Of a stretch of DNA of 64,000 nucleotides, positions 16,982 through 27,259 are shown piece by piece. The stretch's first letter is position 1. Every line of letters begins with the position of its first letter. Origin of the DNA: UBA10649 sp963700255 (GTDB lineage Bacteria; Actinomycetota; Actinomycetes; S36-B12); contig CAVOWW010000018.1 of the NCBI GenBank assembly GCA_963700255.1, forward strand, positions 163,087-227,086. Reading direction: 5' to 3'. Position numbers and translations under genes: made by a program. The notes under the pieces are model-generated. The model saw only the letters and a program-made list of their open reading frames with translations, was not told the origin of the DNA and ran no database searches.

Positions 16982-17620
16982 CTAGGGAACCAGTCCCTCA
17001 CTGCGTGCCATCCGGTACATGTCGGTCTTCGTCGGCACCGGCGTGCCGGCCTTGAGGTACTTGGCGCGCACGCGCTTGATGTACTCCTGCGCCGTGCCCT
17101 CGGTGACGCCCATGCGACGGGCGACCGTGCGCATCTTGAGCCCTGAGGCGTACAGCACCATGGCGCGCCGCTCCTGGTCGGACAGCGGCACCGTCGTCGA
17201 CGTGCCGGACAGCAGGGCGGCCGCCACCTCCGGGGAGGTGTACTGCTCGCCGCGGAGGGTGGCCTGGACCGCTTCGATGAGCTGCGCCGGCTCGGCCTGC
17301 TTGGAGATGAAGCCGCTGGCTCCCGCCATCAGGGAGGCGCGGATGGAGGCCTGGTCGCCCAGGGCGCTGACGATGAGGATGGGCACGTCGGTGTCGGCGA
17401 GGTCGAGCACGTTGGCGACGGGGGAGCGTGCGTCGTTGAGGTCCAGGTCGAGGATCACGCAGTCCGCATCGCTGGTGGCCATCGCCGCGAGGGCGTCGGC
17501 AACCGATTGCCCCGCGTACACGATCGTCACGTCCCCGAGATGGGCCCGAAGACGATCGACGAGCGCCTCGCGCACGAGAGGATGGTCCTCGAGCAGCACG
17601 ATGCGCGGTGCAGTCTGCAT
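16982..17620 (-). CDS. LuxR/NarL-type response regulator
   Basis: A 212-residue two-component response regulator. The receiver domain occupies residues 1-120 (acidic pair E11-D12, phospho-acceptor Asp in VILDLDLND near 58-60, SALGD switch region, lysine in GFISKQAEP). The C-terminal HTH is near 150-200 (LSDQERRAMVLYASGLKMRT, then MGVTEGTAQEYIKRVR). The ATG at 17620 is chosen because GGGGGTGGG precedes it; a GTG four codons upstream is in frame. It is divergent from a frameshifted histidine kinase across 54 bases, which is probably its partner. Confidence 0.88.
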   Translation of the reverse strand: MQTAPRIVLLEDHPLVREALVDRLRAHLGDVTIVYAGQSVADALAAMATSDADCVILDLDLNDARSPVANVLDLADTDVPILIVSALGDQASIRASLMAGASGFISKQAEPAQLIEAVQATLRGEQYTSPEVAAALLSGTSTTVPLSDQERRAMVLYASGLKMRTVARRMGVTEGTAQEYIKRVRAKYLKAGTPVPTKTDMYRMARSEGLVP

Positions 17621-17674
17621 GCCCACCCCCATCGAGGAACCCGCTGCTCACGATAGCCAAGGATCGGAGCCGGC

Positions 17675-18870
17675 GTGAGGCGTGAGGACGTCGGTCCCGA
17701 GTTCGGGGCATTGCTGGCCACTCGTCGCTGGCTGGTGGCCGTCGCGCTCGGTGCCGCGTGGGGGATCACCAGCGTGTTCGGCATCTCGGCCTGGCGGCAG
17801 ACGTCCGCGCAGGAGCACGCCGTCCTCGTCGTGAGCGGGGGCCTCGTGCTGGCGGGGCTCGTCCTGGGCGGCCGATCCCGGTACCTGTGGCTGTCGACCA
17901 TCGGGATGGCCCTCGTGGTCCTGTCGGCGTCGCTGCGGCTCCGGAAGGCTCGCCGCCGTGGATCCCGCTTGGGCACGCATCACGGCGTACGCGGCGTACC
18001 TGACGGTGACGCTGTGCTCCCGCCGGGTGGGGTTCGCCGTCATCTTCATCGGAGCGGCAGTGCTCGCGCTCGTGTGGTCGACGCGGCCGTCCAGCGCGAT
18101 CCCCGGGGGGCTGGCGGTCTGGGGTGGCTGGGTCGCAGGTGTCGCAGCAGCTGGCGGGCTCGCTCGCCATCTGGTGGGCCTGGAACACGCTGGTGGACGA
18201 GGCCCGGTCCGCCGACGGCACGCTGGTCGCGCTGCAGGAGCGGACGGCCGCCGCCATCGCCGTCCAGGAGCGGGCGCGGCTCTGGCGTACCACAGCGACC
18301 CGCGTGCACGAGTCCGTCCTCAACTCGATCCGCTACGTGCTGCAGGAGGGGGACACCGATCGGGTGCGGCTCGGGCAGGAGATCGCTCGGGAGCGCGAGG
18401 ACTGGGGGGTCATGGAGCCGGTCGCCGAGAGCTCGCTGGCTGTCGCTGCATCGAGGACCTGCGTGCCGACGAGGTCGCCGGGGGGTTCGTGGCCGTTCCT
18501 CGGGCCGTACCTCCGGTGCTGCTTGAAGTCGAGGTCTTCCGGGCTGCACGGGCGGCGCTCATCGAGGTCGCTCGCAACTCCGTGCGGCACGGCGGAGCGA
18601 CGTCGATCGTGGTCGAGGTGAGGCAGCCCGACCCGGGCATCATCGTCCATCGATGTCACCGACAACGGCAGCGGGCTGTCCCCGACGTCGCGTCCCGGTA
18701 TCGGCACGACGACGGTGCTCGACGCGTCACTGGGCGAGATCGGTGGCTCGTGGAGCCTTTCGCCGACGCGACACGCGGATCGTCCGTCGCCATCAGCATC
18801 CCGTGCGTCAGGCCAGGGGTCCGCACCAGGCGACCGCGAGCGGGCCTTCCCTCCGTTCGACAAGGGGCGC
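17675..18870 (+). pseudogene. Sensor histidine kinase (NarL-partner type), several frameshifts
   Basis: Starts at GTG 17675 behind GGAG. Piecing the frames together gives membrane segments (WLVAVALGAAWGITSVFG, AVLVVSGGLVLAGLVLG, VGFAVIFIGAAVLALVW), a phospho-acceptor helix RVHESVLNSIRYVLQEG and an HATPase domain (EVARNSVRHGGA N-box, DNGSG G1 box, RGSSVAISIP end). These pieces lie in different frames, with changes near 17950, 18110, 18450, 18647 and 18765. Each fragment is well conserved, so either recent decay or uncorrected sequencing indels broke an intact kinase. It is divergent from the response regulator at 16982-17620. The 3' end is uncertain. Confidence 0.7.
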
Positions 18871-18876
18871 CTGCTC

Positions 18877-19981
18877 GTGACGGCAGCCGCTCGCCGGCAC
18901 AGCGGCGGTGGGTCGCGCTCTACTTCGCGGCCTGCTTTCCCTCGGCGGCCTGGGGCCGCTGCTCGCCGTCGTCGCCGGCGTTAGTGGGGGCGTTGGCAGC
19001 GCTGGCCATCGTCGTGCGTCGCCGCCGGCTGTCGAGCCGACTGTCCGTCCTGCTCGTCCTCGCCCCCGCGCTCGTGCCGTGGCTGCTGCTCGGGCAGACG
19101 GTAGCCTGCGGTGAGGCCACCGCCGCGAGCCGGGCGGTCAACATCGCCGGGCTTCTCGATGCTAGTCATCATCGCGTGGGGCAGACGGGTCACCGGACTC
19201 GTAGGACTGCCGATCTGGGGCGTCGGCACAGTGCTGCTCGCCTCCGGGATCCCGTCCGACTGCCGCGGATTCTCCCTCGTCGCGTTGCTCAACGTCGGTC
19301 ACCGCGATACCCATCATCCTCGTCGTCACGACCGCGGGGGCGAGGGCGTATCGGCGCAGCCCAGGACCGCACCCAGGTCGCGCGTCAGAGGGAGATCGTC
19401 GAGAGCAGCAGAGCAGCAGCGGCGATGGACGTGAACACGGGACTGCAGGACGCGGTCCAGGAGGCGCTGGCAATCCTCGGGGATCGTGGCCGACGGTGCG
19501 CCCTTGGATGAGGCACGCAGGCGCGACCTCGAACGTGTCGACGGCCGGATCCGTGCCGGCATCCAGGTCGACCCGCAATCAGACGGCGCGATGGCGGTGC
19601 TCGCCAAGTCGCTGGTCGACGACGTCGCCGCACTGGGGATCACCGTCAACGTCCGGTCGCTCGTGGCGTCGGGCGACCAGCGCGCCATCCCGATCACGGT
19701 CCAGCACACGCTCTATCGACTGCTCGCGACGCCCGGAGTAGGCACCGGCCCTGATCCAGGCGTTCACGGACGGCGAGGAGGACCACCTGTCGGTCGTCGT
19801 CGAGAGGGCGGCACTGATCGAGGCCGATCTGCGTCACGGCACCACCGTCGAGATGGACGGGGTCACCATCGAGGTGGATGACGAGCCACTGGCCGGGGAG
19901 GTCGTATCGGGCATAGCGGTGCTGATCAGCCGCCCCATCGATCACGCCGTCCGCGGGCAGGGCCACGCCGCTGTCCCGTGA
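18877..19981 (+). pseudogene. Second membrane sensor-like gene, badly frameshifted
   Basis: Reading across frames gives a coherent order: start GTG 18877 (MTAAARRH), four to five membrane segments (including VGALAALAIVVRRRR, LSVLLVLAPALVPWLLLGQ, VIIAWGRRVTGLVGLPIWG and IPIILVVTTAGARAYRR), then a cytosolic part (RQREIVESSRAAAAMDVN, DDVAALGITVNVRSLVAS, TVEMDGVTIEVDDEPLAG) ending at the TGA at 19979-19981. Frame changes fall near 18905, 19155, 19303, 19360, 19483 and 19738. The layout resembles a diverged membrane kinase lacking clear ATP-binding motifs, but the family is not certain. Function unknown. It follows the frameshifted kinase on the same strand. Confidence 0.5.
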
Positions 19982-20063
19982 ATGCGGGATGGTTCAGTCT
20001 CGGAGTGGGACTTCGTGAGGCCTAGGTGAGGCATACGTGAGGGGATGGGCCTACTCTCCCCCC

Positions 20064-23000
20064 ATGCGCAGACGTGGGGGCAGTCGTTCGATCCTGAGCA
20101 GCGTGGTGGCGGGGGCCATCGTGGCGACTGGGATCGGTGTCGCCGTTGCCCCGCCGGCCGTTGCGGCCGAGCCGGCGCCGGCGATCTCCGTCGGCGAAGC
20201 TCCTCACCCAGCAGGTGGACGATCCCACCGCTGACGACTCCATCCTCATCGGCGGGTCGATCGGGTACACCGTGCGGGTGTCCAACGCCGCGGGAGCGGG
20301 TCGGGCGTACAACGTCTCAATACGCGACGTTCTGCCTGCTGGCGTCACCTTCAAGGCTGGGCTCATCCTCCCTCGGCGCCCCGACGATCATCGCCAACGC
20401 TCCCGCAGCCGGCCAGACGACCCTCATCTGGACCAACCTGTTCGACGTCACGCCGGCCGGACTCAGTGAGTTCACCTACCAGGTCACCCCGGATCCCGTC
20501 GCCCTGCCGGTGGGGTCGACCGTGACGAACGCGGCCACCGCCTACGCCACCAACGATCCGTTCGACGTCACGGACTTCTCGTCCACGGGCACCTGTGCGT
20601 CGTCCTGCGGTTACGCCGCCAGCGACTCGGTGAGCGCCCTGGTCAACGCGATCAACGTGCGCAAGGACGAGGTCACCAGTCCGGAGAACGAGCTCGTCCG
20701 AGGCGTGCACGACAACTCCGCGGTCTACTCGATCGTCGTGACGAACAACCAGTACCGCCGCACCACGAACGTCTCGCTCATCGACTACCTCCCACCGGGC
20801 CTGGAGTTCCTGTCCTGCGGCGGCGTCGACAACACGGCCGGTGACCTCAGGGAGTGGACTTCCCTGTCCACCCCCGCCACCCAGGCGCCGAGGCTCACGG
20901 TCGTGCCGCCGCCTCCGTCCAACTGCGTCGTGCCGTCCAGTGTCGACACGGTGAACATCGACCCGCCGGGTCCGGCCGATCCCGGCCTCTACACGCGGGT
21001 CTTCTGGAGCGTCGGGGAGCTCGCGGTCGGTGCGGTCCGAACGGTGAGCTACCGCGTCGGCATCCCCCTGTTCGAGAACACCAACACCTGGCCGAACGGC
21101 AAGCCCTCGTCCCTGTCGCGAGGACAGGCCGCCAACCTCGACAACAACACCGGCCCGTCAACGGCGGAGTCCACTCCTGAGAGGTCCTGGACGAACACCA
21201 TCAATGCCATCGGCCGGTACCAGGGGCCGAACGTGGACGGCATCCAGCCCGTCTCCCTCAACACGTTCAACAGCGACACCGTGACCGCCGAGGACCTGGC
21301 CCTCGACAAGAGCGTCACGCCCGGCACGTTCTCCATCGGAGGCACGGCCACGTACACCCTGCGTCTGCGCACATCGGAGTACCGGACTGCCGCGTTGACG
21401 TCGCTGGTCGACGAGCTGCCCGACGGTCTGGTCTACGTCGATGGCTCCGCAATGGGGTCGCTGACGACACCCACGTCCGGACCTGTGACGGTGCCGGTCG
21501 GGGTGTCTGCGACCTCCTACGCCTCGGGGCCGCAGACCCTGACCATCACCCCGACCCTGTCGGGTGGCCGGCTGCCGATCAGTGCGACCCTGACCATCAC
21601 CTTCAGAGCGACGATGCAGTCCGACTACTCGACCGGGGCGCCGACCGCCATCGGGGACGCCTACGTCAACTCCGTGACCACCGCAGGTCGGACCTCGCCT
21701 GCCGTGTGCCCGAATGTGCCGCCGGGACGGGACGGGTCCAACGACTGCGTCAATAACCCCGAGCCTGAAATCGACGTGCAGGACGGGAGCACTGCCACCA
21801 TCTCGAGCGGGGGCGCCTCGGTCGACAAGAGGGTCGGACAGGACCCGTCCCTCACCGACTGCGACGCCGAGACCTACGGCGACGCCGTGCCGAGCCCCGC
21901 CTTCCAGATCGGCGACATCGTCTGCTTCGAGCTGACGGCGCGCCCGACACCGACGGGCAACCTCAACAACGTGCTCTCCCCGCTGGTGCGGGACTTCCTG
22001 CCCAACAACCTCGCCTTCGAGGACGGGACGGTCACCTTCGGGCCCCAGCACAACATCCCGACGGGACAGGTGTCCCTCGACTCGAGCACCGCCCCGGGCA
22101 CCGGTGGCGGGGTGCTCACCTGGACCCTCGGCGAGCCGGATCCGCAGACGTCGCCCCCGGGACAGTTCGTCCTCCGCCCCATCGACACGCCGGGCGGACA
22201 GGTCGCACCCGTCTTCCAGGTGCGGTTCGCCGCGCGGGTGGTCTCGGCGGTACTCGACCAGGACAAGGACATCAAGGGCAACCTGATGAAGTCCTCGGCC
22301 GTGAACTCGGCCGGCGATGCCGTCGGCGGTCGCGACCAGGTGGACTTCGAGATCGCCGGCTCCCAGGTCGCCGTGCTCAAGGGCGTCGCCCAGGTGAATG
22401 GCCAGCCCGTTCCGCCCTTCGGCCCGAACACCGACAACCGCACCGTCAAGGCCGGTGACGTGGTGACGTTCCGCATCGACGTGGCCAACACGGGCCTTAC
22501 CGCCGCCGGCAGCGACGTCCCGGTGCGCAATGCCGTGCTGGTGGACCCACTTCCCACCGGGCTGAGCTGCCTGGAGGACGTCCCCGCCGACGAGATCTCC
22601 GACGGCGGTGTCTGCGACCCGTCGACGACGCCCGACCAGATCGTCTGGAACCCGGCTCCCGGGGTCATCGACCCGGGCGAGACGAAGACGATCACGTACG
22701 ACATCGAGATCCCTGCGGACGTGCCGGCGAACACCAACTACATCAACCGGGTCACGGTCACTGCCTACGAGTCGCTGACGAACCTCGGGAACTGGGAGGT
22801 GCAGAACCCGGTCAACGTCACCGACGTGAGCAATGTGCGCACCCCGAACGTCACGATCGCCAAGACCGGCGTCACGCAACTCGACCTCACCAACAACAAC
22901 CTCCCCAACCAGTTCACGGTCGGTGAGGAGATCACCTACACCGTGACCGGCACAATCCCGGCCGGGACCACGGCGGTGGACGGCACGATCACCGACACCC

Positions 23001-25453
23001 TCCCCAGCACGCTCCAGTACGTGTCGAGCTCAGGCGCCAGCTCGGGCACCCCGGGGACCGTGGGAGTCAGCGGACAGACGGTGACGCTCACGCTGCCGGC
23101 ATCGGTGACGGCCGGAGCCCAACCCGTCACGTACACCCTCACCATCACCGCCAGGCTGCTGGTGCTGGGTGCGACCTACACGCACGGCCAGGAGATCTCG
23201 AACACCGGGCGGTTCCGCGGGTCCACGTTCAACCGCACCTCCCCCGCCTACTCGGCGCGAGTGGTGATCCCCAACCCGAAGATCGCCAAGGCGAACAACG
23301 CGTCCGGGCCGATCTCGACCAGCGACGTCGTCACCTACACGCTGACCGTGACGAACCCGTCACCGGCGAGCCCGTCGGCCGCCAACCCCGCCCGGCCCAC
23401 GTCGTACGACACCGTCGTCGTCGACTGCCTGCCAGCTGGCATGGCCGTGGTCGGCGGATCCATCTCCGGCGGCGGCTCGGCGGGCACTCCCGGTGCGGGC
23501 GGGGTCGGCTGCTCCGCAGGCACGACCCGGATCGCCTGGACTGTCGGCGCCGTCGCCACCACCGACACCGTGACGCTCACCTACCAGGCCAGGGTCCTGG
23601 CCGCCCCGGCGTCGCAGACCCTGACCAACACGGCGACCGTCACCGGCAGCACCCTCGACAACGGGCTCCGCGACCCCAACGTGGAGGGCGTGTACTCGGC
23701 GTCGGCGACATCCTCGGTCCGCACGGCCAACGGCAGGATCGAGAAGACCGTGAGTCCGCTGCTCGCGCCCGTGGGCGAGACCGCGACCTGGACCATCACG
23801 GCGACATACGACGACGTGCTCTCGTTCACCGACGCCACCATCACCGACGTGATCCCGACGGGCATCGACCTGGACAGCCTGCAGACGGTCGGCGTCACGT
23901 GTGCCCCCGCGGGGGCCGCGTGCGACGCGCTCACGGACCTCGGTGACGTGACGGTCGATGCCGGGGCGCGCACGGTCACATGGGCGGTCGGCTCAGTCCC
24001 GGGAGATGCGCCCGACATCGTCGTCACGGTCGTCTACACCGCCCGGGTCCAGTCGGAGGTCGGCCTCGAGGCCGGGGACGTCCTGACAAACCGCGCGACG
24101 TCGAAGTACGCGACCTGCGTGCTGTCCAGCGACTGCCCGACGGCGACCGCCGACCTGGTTGTCGTCCGTCCTCAGCTGCGCGTCGCCAAGGACGTCGAGA
24201 CGACGACACCCACGCCGGGTGAGCCGTACACCTACACGGTGATCGTGACCAGCGAGATCAGCCCGCTGACCAGCGTGGCGTACGACATCACCGTCGAGGA
24301 CGACATCCCGGACGGCGTCATCGTCGACGAGGCGACGATCTCGAACGGAGGCCGGCTGCTGGGCGCCGGACCGACGGGCGGCGGGACGATCGCATGGACT
24401 CTCGACGGCCCGCTCGACATCGGCGACGCCATCGTGCTGACGTACGACGCCATGCTGCCCTCGTCCGCGACCAGCGGCACGTTCACCAACATCGTGGACA
24501 TCCCCGCCTACGCCAGCTGGCCGGACAACCCCGACATCTACGACGACGTGACACCCGCCGAGGCCACCGTCACCGTCGGCACGCCCCTTGTGGACCTGGC
24601 GATCGTGAAGACGCCCTCGGGTTCCACGACGCCAGGCAGCACGTGGTCGTTCTCGATGTCGGTCCGCAACAACGGCCCCTCGGATGCCGAGAGCCCCGTC
24701 GTGGTGGTCGACACCCTGCCGGCCGGCATGACGTACCTGTCCAACGGACCGGACTGGTACTGCCTGCCCTTCGATCAGGAGGTCTTCTGCATCCTCCAGG
24801 ACGCGGACGGCGCCTACCTCGGACTGGCTGCCGACCAGGACGCACCGCCCCTTCTCCTCGGCGTCCGCATCGCCGACCAGCCGTCGACGGCGACGTACGT
24901 CAACGAGGCTGAGGTGTTCACGGACAACGAGGACACCGAATCCCAACAACAACACCTCCACTGCAACTGTCACGGTCGCGCCGATCCCCGTCCCGCCGCC
25001 CCCGGACCCGGAGAAGCCGGTCGACCCGGAGAAGCCGGTCGACCCCGGGAAGCCGGTCGACCCCGAGAAGCCGGTGGACCCGGGCAAGCCCCCGGTCATC
25101 CCGCAGAGGCCGACCAAGCCACTGCCGCTGCCGGAGACGATCAAGCCGGGCAGGCCGACCGTGGTGCTGCCAGGTGGGATCGTCACCAACGCCAAGCAGC
25201 CGGTTACGGCGACGGTGAAGTGCCGGCCGCTGCGGATGGACATGACCAAGGCCACGGTCACGTTCTCCGGGCAGGTGGGTGCCGATGGGCCAGGTCTCCT
25301 ACTGCACGGTGAAGACCACGAAGAACGGGCAAGGTCATCGTGACCGTCACCTATCCCGGTCCGGTGCTGGTGAAGGTCACCTACTCCGCGCCCAAGGTGC
25401 CCGGCTACACCGCCTTCACGAAGGTCAAGCGCTGGGTCGTCGTCCCGCGCTGA
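20064..25453 (+). pseudogene. Large DUF11-repeat surface protein, frameshifted near both ends
   Basis: A secreted protein of about 1,790 residues. A signal peptide (ILSSVVAGAIVATGIGVAVA, ending AVAAEPAP) is followed by ten DUF11-type modules, each with a D-x-LP-x-G-type turn (for example DVLPAGVTF, DYLPPGLEFL, DPLPTGLSCL, DTLPAGMTYL). Next come five 6-residue DPEKPV-type wall-spanning repeats and a C-terminal domain with two cysteines (VKCRPL, VSYCTVKT) ending KRWVVVPR. No LPXTG signal is present. The core frame is open from about 20370 to 24940. Frame changes are near 20195, 20365, 24940, 25280 and 25330. DUF11 modules are adhesin-stalk domains that often carry isopeptide bonds. Likely an adhesin or envelope stalk. 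Confidence 0.8.
25005..25094 (+). repeat. Five 18-bp repeats encoding DPEKPV/DPGKPV
   Basis: Five consecutive 18-base units (25005-25022, 25023-25040, 25041-25058, 25059-25076, 25077-25094) encode DPEKPV, DPEKPV, DPGKPV, DPEKPV and DPGKPP. They form the proline-rich, wall-crossing linker of the DUF11 protein. The high identity between units makes copy number prone to slippage. Confidence 0.9.
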
Positions 25454-25456
25454 CCG

Positions 25457-26224
25457 TCACGGGTTGGCGCTGAGACCCCCGTCGAGGATCAGCGACTGCC
25501 CGGTCATGAAGGACGAGGCGTCGCCGGCGAGGAACAGCGCCCCCTGGGCGATCTCGTCTGCGGTGCCCCATCGGGCCATCGGCACGCGCCCGATGAGGGT
25601 GTCCTCGATGGACTCGTCCGTGCGGGCGAACCCGGTGAGGTCGGTCTCGATCCAGCCCGGGACGAGGGCGTTAGCGCGGACCCCGCGCGTCGCGAGCTCG
25701 ATGCCCAGGCTCTGGGTCAGGGAGATGACGGCGGCCTTCGCCGCGCCGTAGTGCGACATCAGCGGCGATCCGCGCAGGCCGGTGACCGAGGACACGTTGA
25801 TGATCGAGCCACGCCCGCCGGCGATCATCGGTGGGAGCGCCGCCTGGATCAGCCGGACCGTGGAGTCCAGGTTCAGGGCCATGGTCTTCTGCCAGCCGGA
25901 GAAGCGCATCGTCTCCAGCGGCGCCATGAACGAGTTGCCGCCGGCGTTGTTGACGAGGATGTCGAGGCCGCCGAACTCGGCCAGGGTGCGGTCGACGATC
26001 TGGGCGGGAGCATCGTCGGCGGTGACGTCGGCCGCGACGACGAGTGCGCGGCCACCGCGTCGGTTGATCTCCGCGAACACGTCACCGAGGGCGTCGGCGG
26101 ATCGCGACACCAGGGTGACGTTGGCGCCCTCCTCGGCGAAGAGGGTGGCGATGGCGCGCCCGATTCCCCGGGAAGCGCCCGTGATCACCGCTGTGCGGCC
26201 CTCGAGGGTTGTGCTGCTGGCCAT
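25457..26224 (-). CDS. Short-chain dehydrogenase/reductase (FabG-like)
   Basis: A 255-residue classical SDR using NAD(P)H. It has the cofactor motif GASRGIG at about 17-23, NNAGG near 91, catalytic Ser in INVSSVTG, YGAAK as the YxxxK active site, and the C-terminal MTGQSLILDGG typical of the FabG/3-oxoacyl reductase subgroup. The substrate is not identifiable. The ATG has AAGGAG upstream. The upstream gene, an MDR-type reductase, ends 24 bases away on the same strand, so the three genes to 28474 may form one transcript. Confidence 0.9.
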   Translation of the reverse strand: MASSTTLEGRTAVITGASRGIGRAIATLFAEEGANVTLVSRSADALGDVFAEINRRGGRALVVAADVTADDAPAQIVDRTLAEFGGLDILVNNAGGNSFMAPLETMRFSGWQKTMALNLDSTVRLIQAALPPMIAGGRGSIINVSSVTGLRGSPLMSHYGAAKAAVISLTQSLGIELATRGVRANALVPGWIETDLTGFARTDESIEDTLIGRVPMARWGTADEIAQGALFLAGDASSFMTGQSLILDGGLSANP

Positions 26225-26248
26225 GGTGCTCCTTCGTCGTGGGTCGGG

Positions 26249-27256
26249 TCAGGCGGAGATGTCGAGGACGAGCTTGCCGAGGTTGTCGCCGGAGAACAGC
26301 CGGAGGAACACCTCGTGGAAGTCGGTCACCGATCCGGCGACGATCGTCTCGGGCGCGATGATGCGGCCCTCGGCGACCCACTGCGCCATGCGCTTGCGGG
26401 CCACGCGGAACTCGCTCGCGTGGTCGAAGACGAGGAAGCCGGTCATCGTCGCTCGTCGCACGAGCAGGGCCATGTAGTTGGACGGACCCGGGGTGGCCGC
26501 CTCGGCGTTGTACTGCGAGATGGCGCCGCAGATGACGATGCGCGCATGCATGGCGAGGTTCGTGAGGGCGGCGTTCAGCACCTCGCCACCCACGTTGTCG
26601 AAGTAGAGATCGATGCCGTCGGGGCAGGTCTCCCGGATGGCCGTGCGCACGCGGTCGCCCTTGTAGTCGACGGCCGCGTGGAAGCCCAGCGTGTCGGTGA
26701 CGTAGGCGCACTTGTCGGCGCCGCCGGCCACGCCCACCACATGACAGCCGTTGATCAGGGCCAGCTGGCCCGCGATCGAGCCCACCGCCCCGGCGGCGGC
26801 GGACACGAGGACGGTGTCGCCGGCGCGAGGTCGACCGTGCTCGAACAGGCCGAAGTAGGACGTCATCCCGGTCATGCCGAGCACGCCGAGGTACATCGAC
26901 GGGGTTCCCATCGCCGGATCCACGCGCACGAGCCCCGACCCGTCGGACACGGCGTACTCCTGCACGCCGAAGCCGCCCTGCACGACCGAACCGACGGGGA
27001 ACCGGGGGTTGCGGGACTCGATCACCTCGCCGATCGCGCCGGCGCGGATCACCTCGTCGATGGCGATCGGGGGCAGGTAGGACGGGCGGTCGTCGAGCCA
27101 CCCCCGCATCGCCGGATCGAGGGAGATCATCGTGACGCGCACGAGGACCTCGCCGGGACCCGGCTCGGGGGTCTCGTCGCTGCTGATGCGGAAGTCATCG
27201 GCGACCGGCATTCCGACAGGGCGCCGGGCGAGCCGGACGGACGTGGAGGAGGGCAT
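26249..27256 (-). CDS. NADP-dependent oxidoreductase (zinc-free MDR, curcumin-reductase-like)
   Basis: A 335-residue zinc-independent medium-chain reductase, of the CurA/prostaglandin reductase-like group that reduces alkenal/alkenone double bonds with NADPH. Landmarks: MISLDPAMRGWLDD near residue 50, the Rossmann stretch TVLVSAAAGAVGSIAGQLA, GGADKCAYV, and LYFDNVGGEVLN near residue 230. No structural-zinc cysteines are visible. The ATG follows TACCCT by five bases, a possible leaderless start. It lies between the MFS gene (3 bases upstream) and the SDR on one strand. Confidence 0.9.
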   Translation of the reverse strand: MPSSTSVRLARRPVGMPVADDFRISSDETPEPGPGEVLVRVTMISLDPAMRGWLDDRPSYLPPIAIDEVIRAGAIGEVIESRNPRFPVGSVVQGGFGVQEYAVSDGSGLVRVDPAMGTPSMYLGVLGMTGMTSYFGLFEHGRPRAGDTVLVSAAAGAVGSIAGQLALINGCHVVGVAGGADKCAYVTDTLGFHAAVDYKGDRVRTAIRETCPDGIDLYFDNVGGEVLNAALTNLAMHARIVICGAISQYNAEAATPGPSNYMALLVRRATMTGFLVFDHASEFRVARKRMAQWVAEGRIIAPETIVAGSVTDFHEVFLRLFSGDNLGKLVLDISA

Positions 27257-27259
27257 GCC

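Noticed and set aside
25005..25094. Short tandem repeats as a CRISPR-like array
   Set aside because: The units are contiguous without spacers and encode an in-frame proline-rich linker of the DUF11 protein.
17675..25453. Mobile element or phage region explaining the broken genes
   Set aside because: No transposase, integrase, terminal repeats or tRNA target, and GC content and codon use match the surroundings.
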